Source: Corynebacterium vitaeruminis DSM 20294 (GTDB lineage: Bacteria > Actinomycetota > Actinomycetes > Mycobacteriales > Mycobacteriaceae). Taken from it: a stretch of 64,000 nucleotides of DNA. The stretch lies in contig NZ_CP004353.1 of the NCBI RefSeq assembly GCF_000550805.1, positions 2,728,001-2,792,000 on the forward strand, written 5' to 3'. A model generated the notes under the pieces. The model was not told the DNA's origin, did not search any database, and worked only from the letters and a program-made list of their open reading frames with translations. The translations under genes and the position numbers were made by a program. Below, piece by piece: positions 18,766-26,754 of the stretch (positions within the stretch are counted from its first letter, which is position 1; each line of letters starts with the position of its first letter).

Positions 18766-19698
18766 CTACCTCGTCCCCTCCTTCAGCGCCCGCACCCAGG
18801 CGGTCGCCTCCTCGAGCCGGGCCGTGTCCCGGGCGAGCCGCTCGTCATCGCGGGGCACCTCCGCCGGCCACGAGCCTAGGAACTGGATCTCCGCGCAGCG
18901 CAGGTAGAGCGCGCGCAGCGCCTCCGCGACTGGGGCGTCGTCGATGTGCCCATTGATGTCCACGTGGAAGCGGTAGGTGCCCAATCCGCCCTCGATCGGC
19001 CGCGACTCGATGCGGGAGAGGTCCACGCCGCGCAGCGCGAACTCCGTGAGCGCGTCGACCAAGGCGCCCGGGACGTTGTGGACGACAAAGACCACACCCG
19101 TGCGGTCGGCGCCCGTGCGCGCCGTGGGCACCCCACTGCGCCCGACCACCACGAAGCGCGTTCGCGCGCCCACCACGTCCGCCACGCCATCTTGAACGAT
19201 CGAGAGCCCGAACAGCTCCGCCGCCCGCGCGGGCGCGACGGCCACGTCGGCGCCGCCAGCCGCCACGATCTGCGCCGCGGCGGCGTTCGACGACGCCGCC
19301 ACGAACTCGTGGGCGCCTAGGTTCTCGCCCAGCCAGCCCTTGACCTGCTGGTAGGCGACCGGGTGGGTCGACACCGTCAGGCCGTCGACAAGCGACGTGC
19401 CAGGGCGCACCATCACCGCGAACGCGATGGGAAGGTCGAGCTCCTTATATATCTGCACGCCGGGGGCGGTCGCTAGCGCGTCGAAGGTGGGGGTGACCGG
19501 GCCGTCGACGGAGTTCTCGATGGCCACGCACGCGAAATCCGCCCTCCCGGCGCGCACCGCGTCGATCGCCTCGCGCGGACTGGAACAATCAAGAGGGATT
19601 ACTTCATCGGTTCCGAAGTCGCCGCGGCGGGCGAACCCCCACAGGGCGGCCTCGGTGAAGGTTCCACGCGGGCCCAGATAGGCAACAGTCACACTCAT
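18766..19698 (-). CDS. pheA: Prephenate dehydratase
   Basis: It converts prephenate to phenylpyruvate, the committed step of phenylalanine synthesis, as a stand-alone enzyme (310 residues). The catalytic domain fills residues 1-185 (AYLGPRGTFTEAAL at the start, and a Thr-Arg-Phe catalytic motif in ARTRFVVVGR). A regulatory ACT domain follows (about 200-275), with the phenylalanine-binding ESRP motif in RIESRPIEGGLGTY, so feedback inhibition should be retained. A weak copy of the dispersed motif is embedded near 19381. Confidence 0.96.
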   Translation of the reverse strand: MSVTVAYLGPRGTFTEAALWGFARRGDFGTDEVIPLDCSSPREAIDAVRAGRADFACVAIENSVDGPVTPTFDALATAPGVQIYKELDLPIAFAVMVRPGTSLVDGLTVSTHPVAYQQVKGWLGENLGAHEFVAASSNAAAAQIVAAGGADVAVAPARAAELFGLSIVQDGVADVVGARTRFVVVGRSGVPTARTGADRTGVVFVVHNVPGALVDALTEFALRGVDLSRIESRPIEGGLGTYRFHVDINGHIDDAPVAEALRALYLRCAEIQFLGSWPAEVPRDDERLARDTARLEEATAWVRALKEGTR

Positions 19699-19737
19699 GA
19701 CTTACTAGCTTAAACGCACGCTGTACGCTTTAGAAGC

Positions 19738-20985
19738 ATGTCCATGCTCTCTTTTGACGCGCTGCACCGGATCGTCGACGACCACGCCCGCGCGGTGGGC
19801 GCGCTGGACGCCACGGAGCATGGCTACGCGCAGTTCGCGCCGGACTTCGCCCACGAGCGCCTCGAGAAAGAGGCATTCCGCGAGTCGCGCGATGCGGGTT
19901 ACGTCTCCCCCTGCCGCCGCAGGGACCTGGCCGGCTGGATCATGCCTGCGAAAGACCTCTCCGACGTCGCGGGGCTTGTGACCTCGAAAGGTTCAGTACA
20001 CCGCCGCTACCTCGCCCGCGAGACGGACCCGTTCATCTCCGCCTACGAGGCGCGCGGCGGGCTGGTCACGGGCAAGACCCTGGCGCCCGAGCTAGGGCTT
20101 TCGGCCTACACGGAGCCGGTGGGGATGCCCGCGCCGGTCAATCCGCGCTTCCCCGGGGCGACGCCGGGCGGCTCGTCCGGGGGCGCGGCGGTGATGGTCG
20201 CGCGCGGGCTGGCGCGGGCGGCACACGCCTCCGACGGCGGCGGTTCCATCCGCGTTCCCGCAGCGTGCACGGGGCTCTACGGGTTCAAGCCCGCGCACAA
20301 CACCGCCCACGCCAACCCCGTTGCGCAGGGTTTTCTCGCTTCTTCGCTTGCCGACGCTGCGCTGCTGGCCCGCGTCCCCCTGCGCGCGGGTGCGCCGCTG
20401 CGGGTGGGACTCTTGACCGTTCCAGTGCACGCGGAGGCGACGGTCGCCGCGCACATGCTGGAGGCGGTGGACCGCGCGGCGAGCGCCTTGAGCCGGGCGG
20501 GGCACTCCGTGCTGCCGGTGGGGGTGCCCTACGGCGACGCGCCGTTTCGGGCATTTACCGACATCCTGTCCCTTCGCTCGGCTCCCATCCGCGGCGAGGC
20601 GTCCCCGCTGGTAGCATGGCTGCGCGAGCGCGGCCGGGGCGTCTCTGAGCTGCGCCGGGAGGAGGCGATCGCGCAGTTCCTCGAGGTGAAAGGGCGGCTC
20701 GAGCGCGCCTTCGACGGCGTGGACGTGCTGCTCACGCCGACTCTGGCCTTCGACCCGCCCGCGATCGGCTATTTCTCCTCGATGCCGCCGGAGGAGGACT
20801 TCCACGCGCAGACGACGTGGACGCCGTGGGCGACGATGTTCAACATGTCCGGCGGGGCGGCGCTGAGCATGCCGGTCGCGGCGCCGGGCCACCCGGACGT
20901 GGGCGTACACCTGGGCGCCGTGCGCGGGTCGGGCGCCGACGTGTTCGCCGCGGCGCTGGCCGTGGAAGGGCTGCGGTGCTCATGA
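19738..20985 (+). CDS. Amidase signature family enzyme
   Basis: The 415-residue protein has the Ser-Ser-Lys triad context: GLVTGKTLAPELG (Lys), GGSSGGAAVMVA (cis-Ser) and SDGGGSIRVPA (nucleophile Ser), and the family's YGFKP follows. It hydrolyses an amide, but the substrate is unknown. It is not a GatA, because no GatB or GatC is nearby. The ATG is 39 bases from the divergent pheA start, and its last codon overlaps the next gene (ATGA). Confidence 0.9.
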   Translation: MSMLSFDALHRIVDDHARAVGALDATEHGYAQFAPDFAHERLEKEAFRESRDAGYVSPCRRRDLAGWIMPAKDLSDVAGLVTSKGSVHRRYLARETDPFISAYEARGGLVTGKTLAPELGLSAYTEPVGMPAPVNPRFPGATPGGSSGGAAVMVARGLARAAHASDGGGSIRVPAACTGLYGFKPAHNTAHANPVAQGFLASSLADAALLARVPLRAGAPLRVGLLTVPVHAEATVAAHMLEAVDRAASALSRAGHSVLPVGVPYGDAPFRAFTDILSLRSAPIRGEASPLVAWLRERGRGVSELRREEAIAQFLEVKGRLERAFDGVDVLLTPTLAFDPPAIGYFSSMPPEEDFHAQTTWTPWATMFNMSGGAALSMPVAAPGHPDVGVHLGAVRGSGADVFAAALAVEGLRCS

Positions 20986-21719
20986 GGCGCAACCCGCTGG
21001 CGGCGGAGATTGCTCTGGTCCTGACCATCACGTTCGGGATGTCGGGGCTGCGCTCGGCGCTGCGACTGATCGCGGCCGTCATCGACCCGACGCCGCTCAA
21101 CGAGCAGACGACCAGCCTCAACGCGTCGCAGTCGAGCGTGCCCGTGATCGATTTAGCACTCCAGCTGTGCAGCGCAGGCGTGCTCACGGCGTGGGGCCTG
21201 CTCGCGCTGTTTCTGTTGTCCATCCACCGACCGGTGCCGCTGCCCCGCGGGCTTTCTCGCGCCTCGACGTGGTTGCAGGGCGCGGCAGGCGCCGCCGCGA
21301 TCGGGATCCCGGGGCTTGCGCTCTACGTGACCGCGGTGCACCTGGGCTGGTCGAAGCAGGTGATCCCCGCGCCGCTCGAGCACCTGTGGTGGACGGTGCC
21401 GATGCTGCTGGTGTGGTCGTTTGCCAACGCCTTCGCCGAGGAGATCGTGGTGGTCTTCTGGCTTTCGACGCGGTTGGGGCAGCTCGGCGCGTCCCGGTGG
21501 GCGATCCTCGCCAGCACGGCGCTGCTGCGCGGCAGCTACCACCTCTACCAGGGGTTTTCGGCGGGGCTCGGCAACGTGGCCATGGGGCTGGCGTTCGGCT
21601 ACTTCTACCTGCGAACGGGCAAGGTGTGGCCGCTCGTGGCGGCCCACTTCCTCATCGACGCGGTCGCGTTCGTGGGGTACTCAGCGATCGGCGGGAACCT
21701 TAGCTGGCTCGGATTGTAA
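20982..21719 (+). CDS. CPBP-family intramembrane metalloprotease
   Basis: Starting at ATG 20982 gives 245 residues with about seven membrane segments. The three CPBP motifs are visible: AFAEEIVVVFWL (the glutamate pair), RGSYHLYQG (histidine) and HFLIDAV (histidine/aspartate). The usual Arg after the Glu pair is not evident. Such proteases cleave within membranes (Rce1/PrsW-like), targets unknown here. Translational coupling with the amidase gene suggests one transcript. Confidence 0.85.
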   Translation: MRRNPLAAEIALVLTITFGMSGLRSALRLIAAVIDPTPLNEQTTSLNASQSSVPVIDLALQLCSAGVLTAWGLLALFLLSIHRPVPLPRGLSRASTWLQGAAGAAAIGIPGLALYVTAVHLGWSKQVIPAPLEHLWWTVPMLLVWSFANAFAEEIVVVFWLSTRLGQLGASRWAILASTALLRGSYHLYQGFSAGLGNVAMGLAFGYFYLRTGKVWPLVAAHFLIDAVAFVGYSAIGGNLSWLGL

Positions 21720-21889
21720 ATCGTCGGCACGCCATCATCTTCGCCGCCATCCTGGCTGGGAAAACCAGCATCACCCGAAAACGGCCACCGCACTCCAGCC
21801 CTGAAATGATCAAGTAGAAGTAGTAACTTTCATTTTTCGGGCGCTTCCAAAATGGAGCCCGGGGCGCGCCTGCCGCTACGCTTATACCC

Positions 21890-23161
21890 ATGACTTCTGA
21901 GGGACCATCCTTCCGCGACGAGTACGTGCGCGGCCCCGACGGCAAGCCGATCCTCGATAGGTACGGTCGGCCGGTTCGTCGGCGCCCCGCGCAGCGCCGC
22001 CCGCGCACGAGCGGGACCGGTGCCAGCGGGACCGGCACCAGCGCCGCCCCCGGCACCCCGCCGCGCCCCGGGCAGCCGCGCGTCTACCCGCCGCAGCGGC
22101 CCCAGGTCTCCCGCCCGGAGCCGACTCGGTACGAGCCCGTGCCGGCGGTACGCCCGTCGACAAGCAACCAGCAACCGGGACGGGTCGGACAGGCCCGGCA
22201 GCAGGGCACCTACCTTGCGCCGTCGCCGCAGCCTCAACGGCGCATGCCGAGGGTGCGCGTGCGGCCGTCAGGATGCCTGTCCGGCGCGGTGTGGGCGCTG
22301 GTCATCGCGCTCGTGCTGGCGCTCGCGAGCATCATCTGGGTGGATACCAAGCTCAACCGCACCGATGCGTTTCCTTCGCAGCACGTGGCCAATACCGCGG
22401 GCACGAACTGGCTGCTCGTGGGCTCCGACTCGCGCGAGGGGCTGACCGACGAGGAGGCCGCGCGGCTCGGCACCGGCGGCGACATCGGCTCCATGCGCAC
22501 CGACACAATCATGGTCCTGCACCTGCCCCTCAGAGGCAAAGCCACGCTCATGTCCATCCCGCGCGACTCCTACGTCAACATCCCCGGCTACGGCCAGGAC
22601 AAGATCAACGCGGCCTTCAGCGTGGGCGGCGCGCCGTTGCTCACCCAGACCGTCGAGCAGGCGACCGGGCTTCGGATCAACCACTACGCCGAGATCGGCA
22701 TGGCGGGGCTGGCCAACGTCGTCGATTCCGTGGGCGGCATCCAGGTCTGCCCCACCGAGGCGATCGACGATCCGCTGGCCAACCTCAACATCCAGGCCGG
22801 CTGCCAGACGGTCGACGGCCCCACCGCGCTCGGCTACGTGCGTACCCGCCACACGGCCAACGGCGACCTCGACCGCGTCGCCCGCCAGCGCGAGTTCTTC
22901 GCCGCGCTCGTAGACAAGATCACCTCGGCCAGCACGATCGCGAACCCGTTCCGCTTCTGGCCCACCGTCAACTCGATCGCGGGCTCTTTCACCGTGAACA
23001 AGAACGATCACGCATGGCACCTGTTGCGCGTGGGGCTGGCGATGCGCGGCGGCGTCGACACGGTCACCGTCCCCGTCGGCGGCTTCGAGGACACCGACGT
23101 CGGCAGCGTGGTCCTGTGGGACGACACCGCGGCACAGCAGCTGTTCGATTCCCTCAAGTAG
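21890..23161 (+). CDS. lcpB: LytR-CpsA-Psr (LCP) family cell-wall ligase
   Basis: The 423-residue protein has an unusually long basic, Pro-rich cytoplasmic N-terminus (about residues 1-130), one transmembrane helix (about 137-157) and the exported LCP domain. Key elements are VGSDSREG, the phosphate-binding SIPRDSYVNIPGYGQDKIN, and YVRTRHTANGDLDRVARQR. LCP proteins transfer undecaprenyl-linked polymers to peptidoglycan, here presumably arabinogalactan. C. glutamicum has an LCP gene in the matching place (lcpB), so the symbol is by position. A translated copy of the dispersed motif lies near 22148-22167 in the disordered N-terminus. Confidence 0.88.
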   Translation: MTSEGPSFRDEYVRGPDGKPILDRYGRPVRRRPAQRRPRTSGTGASGTGTSAAPGTPPRPGQPRVYPPQRPQVSRPEPTRYEPVPAVRPSTSNQQPGRVGQARQQGTYLAPSPQPQRRMPRVRVRPSGCLSGAVWALVIALVLALASIIWVDTKLNRTDAFPSQHVANTAGTNWLLVGSDSREGLTDEEAARLGTGGDIGSMRTDTIMVLHLPLRGKATLMSIPRDSYVNIPGYGQDKINAAFSVGGAPLLTQTVEQATGLRINHYAEIGMAGLANVVDSVGGIQVCPTEAIDDPLANLNIQAGCQTVDGPTALGYVRTRHTANGDLDRVARQREFFAALVDKITSASTIANPFRFWPTVNSIAGSFTVNKNDHAWHLLRVGLAMRGGVDTVTVPVGGFEDTDVGSVVLWDDTAAQQLFDSLK

Positions 23162-23184
23162 TTCGCTTTCCGACGCCTATCGGC
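23162..23184 (-). repeat. Dispersed short motif directly after the lcp stop codon
   Basis: On the minus strand it reads GCCGATAGGCGTCGGAAAGC followed by GAA, one inserted base relative to consensus. It sits between the stop codon and the terminator. Confidence 0.6.
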
Positions 23185-23198
23185 GCCGAAGCGCAGGA

Positions 23199-23224
23199 AA
23201 GCCCCCACCTTGCGGTGGGGGCTT
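23199..23224. terminator. Bidirectional terminator between lcp and the alanine symporter gene
   Basis: AAGCCCCCACC and GGTGGGGGCTT form a perfect 11-bp stem with a TTGC loop. The two flanking genes converge on it. Confidence 0.85.
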
Positions 23225-23245
23225 CGTGGTTCGCGGAGCCAAAGA

Positions 23246-24784
23246 CTACTGAGCCTGCTGCTCCTGTGGCTCCGGCTGGGCGGCCAGCGCCTCGCGCTCG
23301 CGCTTGCGCTCAACCCAGAAGTCGGCGTTCTTGATGCCGAGCGCCTCCGGATCGAACTGCGGGTCGAGCCCGGCCTTCTTCTGCTTGCGGTAATCCCACA
23401 GGCACTTGTGCGCGGGGACCTGCAGGATGATGATTGCCAGGATGTTGAGCCACGCGGTGGCACCCACGCCGATGTCGCCGAGCGCCCAGGCCTCGCCCGG
23501 GGTGGTGGTAGCACCGATGTACACGGAGATGATCACGAGCGCGCGCAGCAGACCGATGATGGCCTTACGGGCGGTGGGGTTTTGCACCCAGCGGTTGAGA
23601 TAGGTGAAGTTGACCTCGGCCATGTAGTAGTAGGCCAGAACAGTGGTGAAGGCGAAGAACGCGATGGCCACGGCCACGAAGGTCGGGCCGAAACCCGGCC
23701 AGAAGGAGTCCATTCCGGACTGCACGAAGCCCGGGCCGACGGAGACGTCGCTGGGAAGAGAGCCGGCGTAGCGCACCGCGCCGTCCTCGGACTCGCCGTC
23801 GAAGACCTTGTACATGTCGGTGGAGATGATGATGAACGCGGTCGCGGAGCACACGAACAGGGTGTCAACGTAGACGGCGAAGGCCTGCACGAAGCCCTGC
23901 TTGGCCGGGTGGGAGACCTCGGCGGCGGCGGCGGACTGCGGGCCGGTGCCCTGGCCTGCCTCGTTGGAGTAGACGCCGCGCTTGACGCCCCACATGATCG
24001 CGGAGCCGAGCATGCCGGAGAACATGGCCTCCTTGTCGAAGGCGGACTTGAAGATGAGCCCGAACACGTGCGGGATCTGGTCGAAGTTCACCAACAGGAT
24101 GATGATGGCGAAGATGATGTAGACCACGGCCATGACCGGCACGACGAGGGTGGCGAAGTTAGCGATGCGTTTGACGCCGCCCATGATGATGGAGCCGAGC
24201 AGGACCGCCAGCACGAGGGCAGACACCGTCGGGCTCACGTTCCAGGCGTTCTCCACCGCGACGGCGACGCCGTTGGCCTGGATGCCGGGCAGGAAGTAGG
24301 AGGTCGCCAGGATCATGCAGATGGCGAAGATGATGGCGTAGACCAGCCAGAGCGGCGCCCAGATGGTGTGCTTGTAGGCCTTCTCGATGTAGTAGGCCGG
24401 GCCGCCGCGGTACTCGCCGGTGTCGCGGTCCTTTTCCTTGTAGACCTGGGCGAGCGTACATTCGATGAAGCTCGTCGCGGAGCCGAGCAGCGCCACGGCC
24501 CACATCCAGAACACCGCGCCCGGGCCGCCGAAGGCGATGGCCGTGGCCACGCCGGCGATGTTGCCCACACCCACGCGCCCGGCGAGCGAGATCATGAGCG
24601 ACTGGAAGGAGGAGATGCCGTTATCGGACTTCTCGCCCTGCCGCAGCTGCTTGATCATGTCGGGGATGCAGCGGATCTGCAGGAACGCAGTCGCCAGGGT
24701 GAAGAAGACGCCCGCGCCAAGGCAGAGGAAAACCAGCGCCGGGGACCAGATGATCCCGTTTAGTTTATCGATCGCGTCCGTCAT
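23246..24784 (-). CDS. Sodium:alanine symporter, AGCS family
   Basis: This 512-residue membrane protein has about 10 to 11 helices and the family signatures GRVGVGNIAGVATAIAFGG and EAGQGTGPQSAAAAEVSHP. It imports alanine or glycine with sodium. It has a charged C-terminal tail ending in a Gln-rich stretch. Its upstream region carries several nested TGTGA/TCACA palindromes, which suggests control by a CRP-type regulator such as GlxR. Confidence 0.93.
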   Translation of the reverse strand: MTDAIDKLNGIIWSPALVFLCLGAGVFFTLATAFLQIRCIPDMIKQLRQGEKSDNGISSFQSLMISLAGRVGVGNIAGVATAIAFGGPGAVFWMWAVALLGSATSFIECTLAQVYKEKDRDTGEYRGGPAYYIEKAYKHTIWAPLWLVYAIIFAICMILATSYFLPGIQANGVAVAVENAWNVSPTVSALVLAVLLGSIIMGGVKRIANFATLVVPVMAVVYIIFAIIILLVNFDQIPHVFGLIFKSAFDKEAMFSGMLGSAIMWGVKRGVYSNEAGQGTGPQSAAAAEVSHPAKQGFVQAFAVYVDTLFVCSATAFIIISTDMYKVFDGESEDGAVRYAGSLPSDVSVGPGFVQSGMDSFWPGFGPTFVAVAIAFFAFTTVLAYYYMAEVNFTYLNRWVQNPTARKAIIGLLRALVIISVYIGATTTPGEAWALGDIGVGATAWLNILAIIILQVPAHKCLWDYRKQKKAGLDPQFDPEALGIKNADFWVERKREREALAAQPEPQEQQAQ

Positions 24785-24836
24785 CGGAACCGCCTTTCCT
24801 TACTCGTTCTCTCGGGGCTTGCGCCCACTCCCGAAA

Positions 24837-24895
24837 TCACAGCGAACTGTGATCCGAGTCACGAATCACAGAATAGTCACATTCTTGCACAAAGT
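24837..24895. promoter_or_regulatory. Cluster of CRP/GlxR-like palindromes before the alanine symporter gene
   Basis: TCACAGCGAACTGTGA (24837-24852) is a perfect 6-bp palindrome. Overlapping it, TGTGATCCGAGTCACG (24848-24863) fits TGTGA-N6-TCAC. A third, wider pair GTCAC/GTGAC lies between about 24876 and 24898. GlxR, the corynebacterial CRP homologue, binds TGTGA-N6-TCACA. The second site lacks the central TA of the best sites. Confidence 0.5.
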
Positions 24896-25021
24896 GACAC
24901 TCGCGCGTAATTTTCCCTAAGCCTGACGGCTTAAGATTTATTAACTATAGAACGATAGAAATAAAAGTCCACGTCAGTCCCCCAGCCTTTACCCCCGCGC
25001 CCCGCCCCCGGGAACAAGGAA

Positions 25022-25048
25022 GCGGCGCCGCGTGATCGCGACGCCGCC
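25022..25048 (-). terminator. Hairpin after the DUF5926 gene
   Basis: GCGGCGCCGCG pairs with CGCGACGCCGC (one mismatch) around TGAT, 17 bases beyond the minus-strand stop. Only a weak TTCCTTG tail follows, so efficiency is doubtful. Confidence 0.5.
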
Positions 25049-25064
25049 TAAAAAGAAACCGCTG

Positions 25065-25979
25065 CTAGCGGATGGTCACCTGGCGGGACTTGATGTTCTC
25101 CAACTGGCGACGCTCGTCGGCCGTGAGCTGCCCCTCGTTACCCAGCTCGGCCTCGATCTTCTCGTTGAGGGAGGTCAGGTCGGCGGCGTAGTCCTCGTGG
25201 GAGCGCTCGGGATCGAGGTCCCACACCGGCACGACCATCCCGTGGGTGCGGAACACGCCCGCGAACTTGGTCTCCTCGCCCAGCTTCAGCTCGCCGCGGG
25301 CGGCGATGCGGGCCAGCGCGCGCAGCAGCGCGTCCTCGTTCTCGCCGCGGACCCAGCGGATGTGCGCCTTGCCGCCCGGGTTGATCCACCACACGGTGCC
25401 CGGCACACCCGCCTCGATGCGGCGCGAGGGCAGGATGGAGTCGTTCGCCGCCTGGATGGCCTGCGCGTACTGCGGGTCGAGCTGGGTGCCCTCCGGCAGC
25501 CACCAGTTGAAGTCGTCGTACTCGGCGATCTCGAGCTCCTGGTCGGCGACCAGCAGGTCCTTCAGGTCCGGCTGGGAGCCGTCGGCAATGCCCTTCTCCA
25601 GCGCCTGGCCCGGCTGGGCGCCCTTGACCCAGTTGAGGGCGAAGGCGAGGTCGCGGTTGGGGTTGTTGGAGCGGGCCTGCGTCTGCAGCGCGACGAAGGC
25701 GTCGCCGCCAGCCTGCTCGTCGCGCACGAGCGCCGCGCTGCCGCCCGGCAGGACGGTGCACAGGTACACGTCGCGGTCGATGCCCTTAACCTGCGCCTTG
25801 GCGGTCGCGGACGGGACGAACTCCTGGAGGGCGACGAGGTCGGTCTCGAAGGACAGACCGCCGTACGGGCGCGGGTCGCGCTCGAGTGCCGCGCGCTCGG
25901 CGGCGCGGGCCGCCAGCTTCGCCTGGCGGCGGCTCATGCCCTCGGGGAGCTGCTCATTCTTCTTGTTCTTCTTGGCCAT
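25065..25979 (-). CDS. DUF5926 family protein
   Basis: This conserved actinobacterial protein of 304 residues has no known function. The first 40 residues are strongly basic (KKNKKN, MSRRQAKLAARAAERAAL), and the rest is acidic and mixed α/β with no membrane segment. The basic head suggests binding of nucleic acid or a polyanion, but this is only inference. It is the distal gene of a likely GDPD-DUF5926 pair on the minus strand, 42 bases from its neighbour. Confidence 0.7.
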   Translation of the reverse strand: MAKKNKKNEQLPEGMSRRQAKLAARAAERAALERDPRPYGGLSFETDLVALQEFVPSATAKAQVKGIDRDVYLCTVLPGGSAALVRDEQAGGDAFVALQTQARSNNPNRDLAFALNWVKGAQPGQALEKGIADGSQPDLKDLLVADQELEIAEYDDFNWWLPEGTQLDPQYAQAIQAANDSILPSRRIEAGVPGTVWWINPGGKAHIRWVRGENEDALLRALARIAARGELKLGEETKFAGVFRTHGMVVPVWDLDPERSHEDYAADLTSLNEKIEAELGNEGQLTADERRQLENIKSRQVTIR

Positions 25980-26021
25980 GCCCTACAACTTACCGGCAGG
26001 AGCGCCCGCGGGCGCCATCGG

Positions 26022-26738
26022 CTAACCCCCAAGCACGTCGAGCGCGAGGTCGGGAAAGTCGGTGGCGATGACGTCGACCCCGTGATCACGGGCGTAGGCC
26101 ACGTCCTCCGGCTCGTTGACCGTGTACAGATACGTCGGCAGCCCGCGCCGCCCGATGAGCCACGGGTCCTTCTTCGCCCGCTCGATGGACATGCCGGACC
26201 CGCGCGGCCGCGAGAGGAACAGGTCCTTGGGGTTCACCCTTTCCTCCCATTCGCGGCGCAGGTAGAAGGTCTGAAGTTCCGGCGCAAGCTGCGCGATCCG
26301 CCGCATAGAGGCGTGGGAGAAGGAGATCACGTGGACGCGCTCGCTCGCCTGCAGCCCGCGGTAGCGCAGCCGCATGACCAGCTGCTCCTCGAGCATCCGC
26401 CCGGAACGCGTGGGGTGCTTCGGCTCGATGTAGATGTGCTTGTCGTCGTGCGCAAACACCATGTCCAGCAGCTCGTCGAGGGTGAGCAGGCTCTGCGGCG
26501 CGTCTTCCTCGCCGATGTTGCAGCTTCTTAGCTCGTCGACGCCTTCGGCCGCCACCACCAGCTTCTCCCCCGCCACGCGCTCCATCGTCCGGTCGTGGGT
26601 GCACACCACCACCCCGTCGCCCGTGAGCCTGATGTCGCACTCGACGCCGTGGATCGGCAGCTCGAGGGCCTTCTCGTAGGCCAACGGGCTCATCTCCGGG
26701 TAGCGGCCGTTGAACCCGCGGTGGGCGATGATGTGCAC
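26022..26738 (-). CDS. Glycerophosphodiester phosphodiesterase
   Basis: The 238-residue protein has the GDPD motifs: IIAHRGFNGRYPEMS (usual HRG-PEN form), VECDIRLTGDGVVVCTHD (the metal-binding Glu and Asp and the second His) and a final VIATDFPD. It cleaves glycerophosphodiesters to glycerol 3-phosphate and an alcohol. It has no signal peptide, so it is cytoplasmic. It starts 16 bases after the pyk2 stop on the same strand, so co-transcription is likely. Confidence 0.93.
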   Translation of the reverse strand: MHIIAHRGFNGRYPEMSPLAYEKALELPIHGVECDIRLTGDGVVVCTHDRTMERVAGEKLVVAAEGVDELRSCNIGEEDAPQSLLTLDELLDMVFAHDDKHIYIEPKHPTRSGRMLEEQLVMRLRYRGLQASERVHVISFSHASMRRIAQLAPELQTFYLRREWEERVNPKDLFLSRPRGSGMSIERAKKDPWLIGRRGLPTYLYTVNEPEDVAYARDHGVDVIATDFPDLALDVLGG

Positions 26739-26754
26739 GTGTGGTTGTCCCTTC

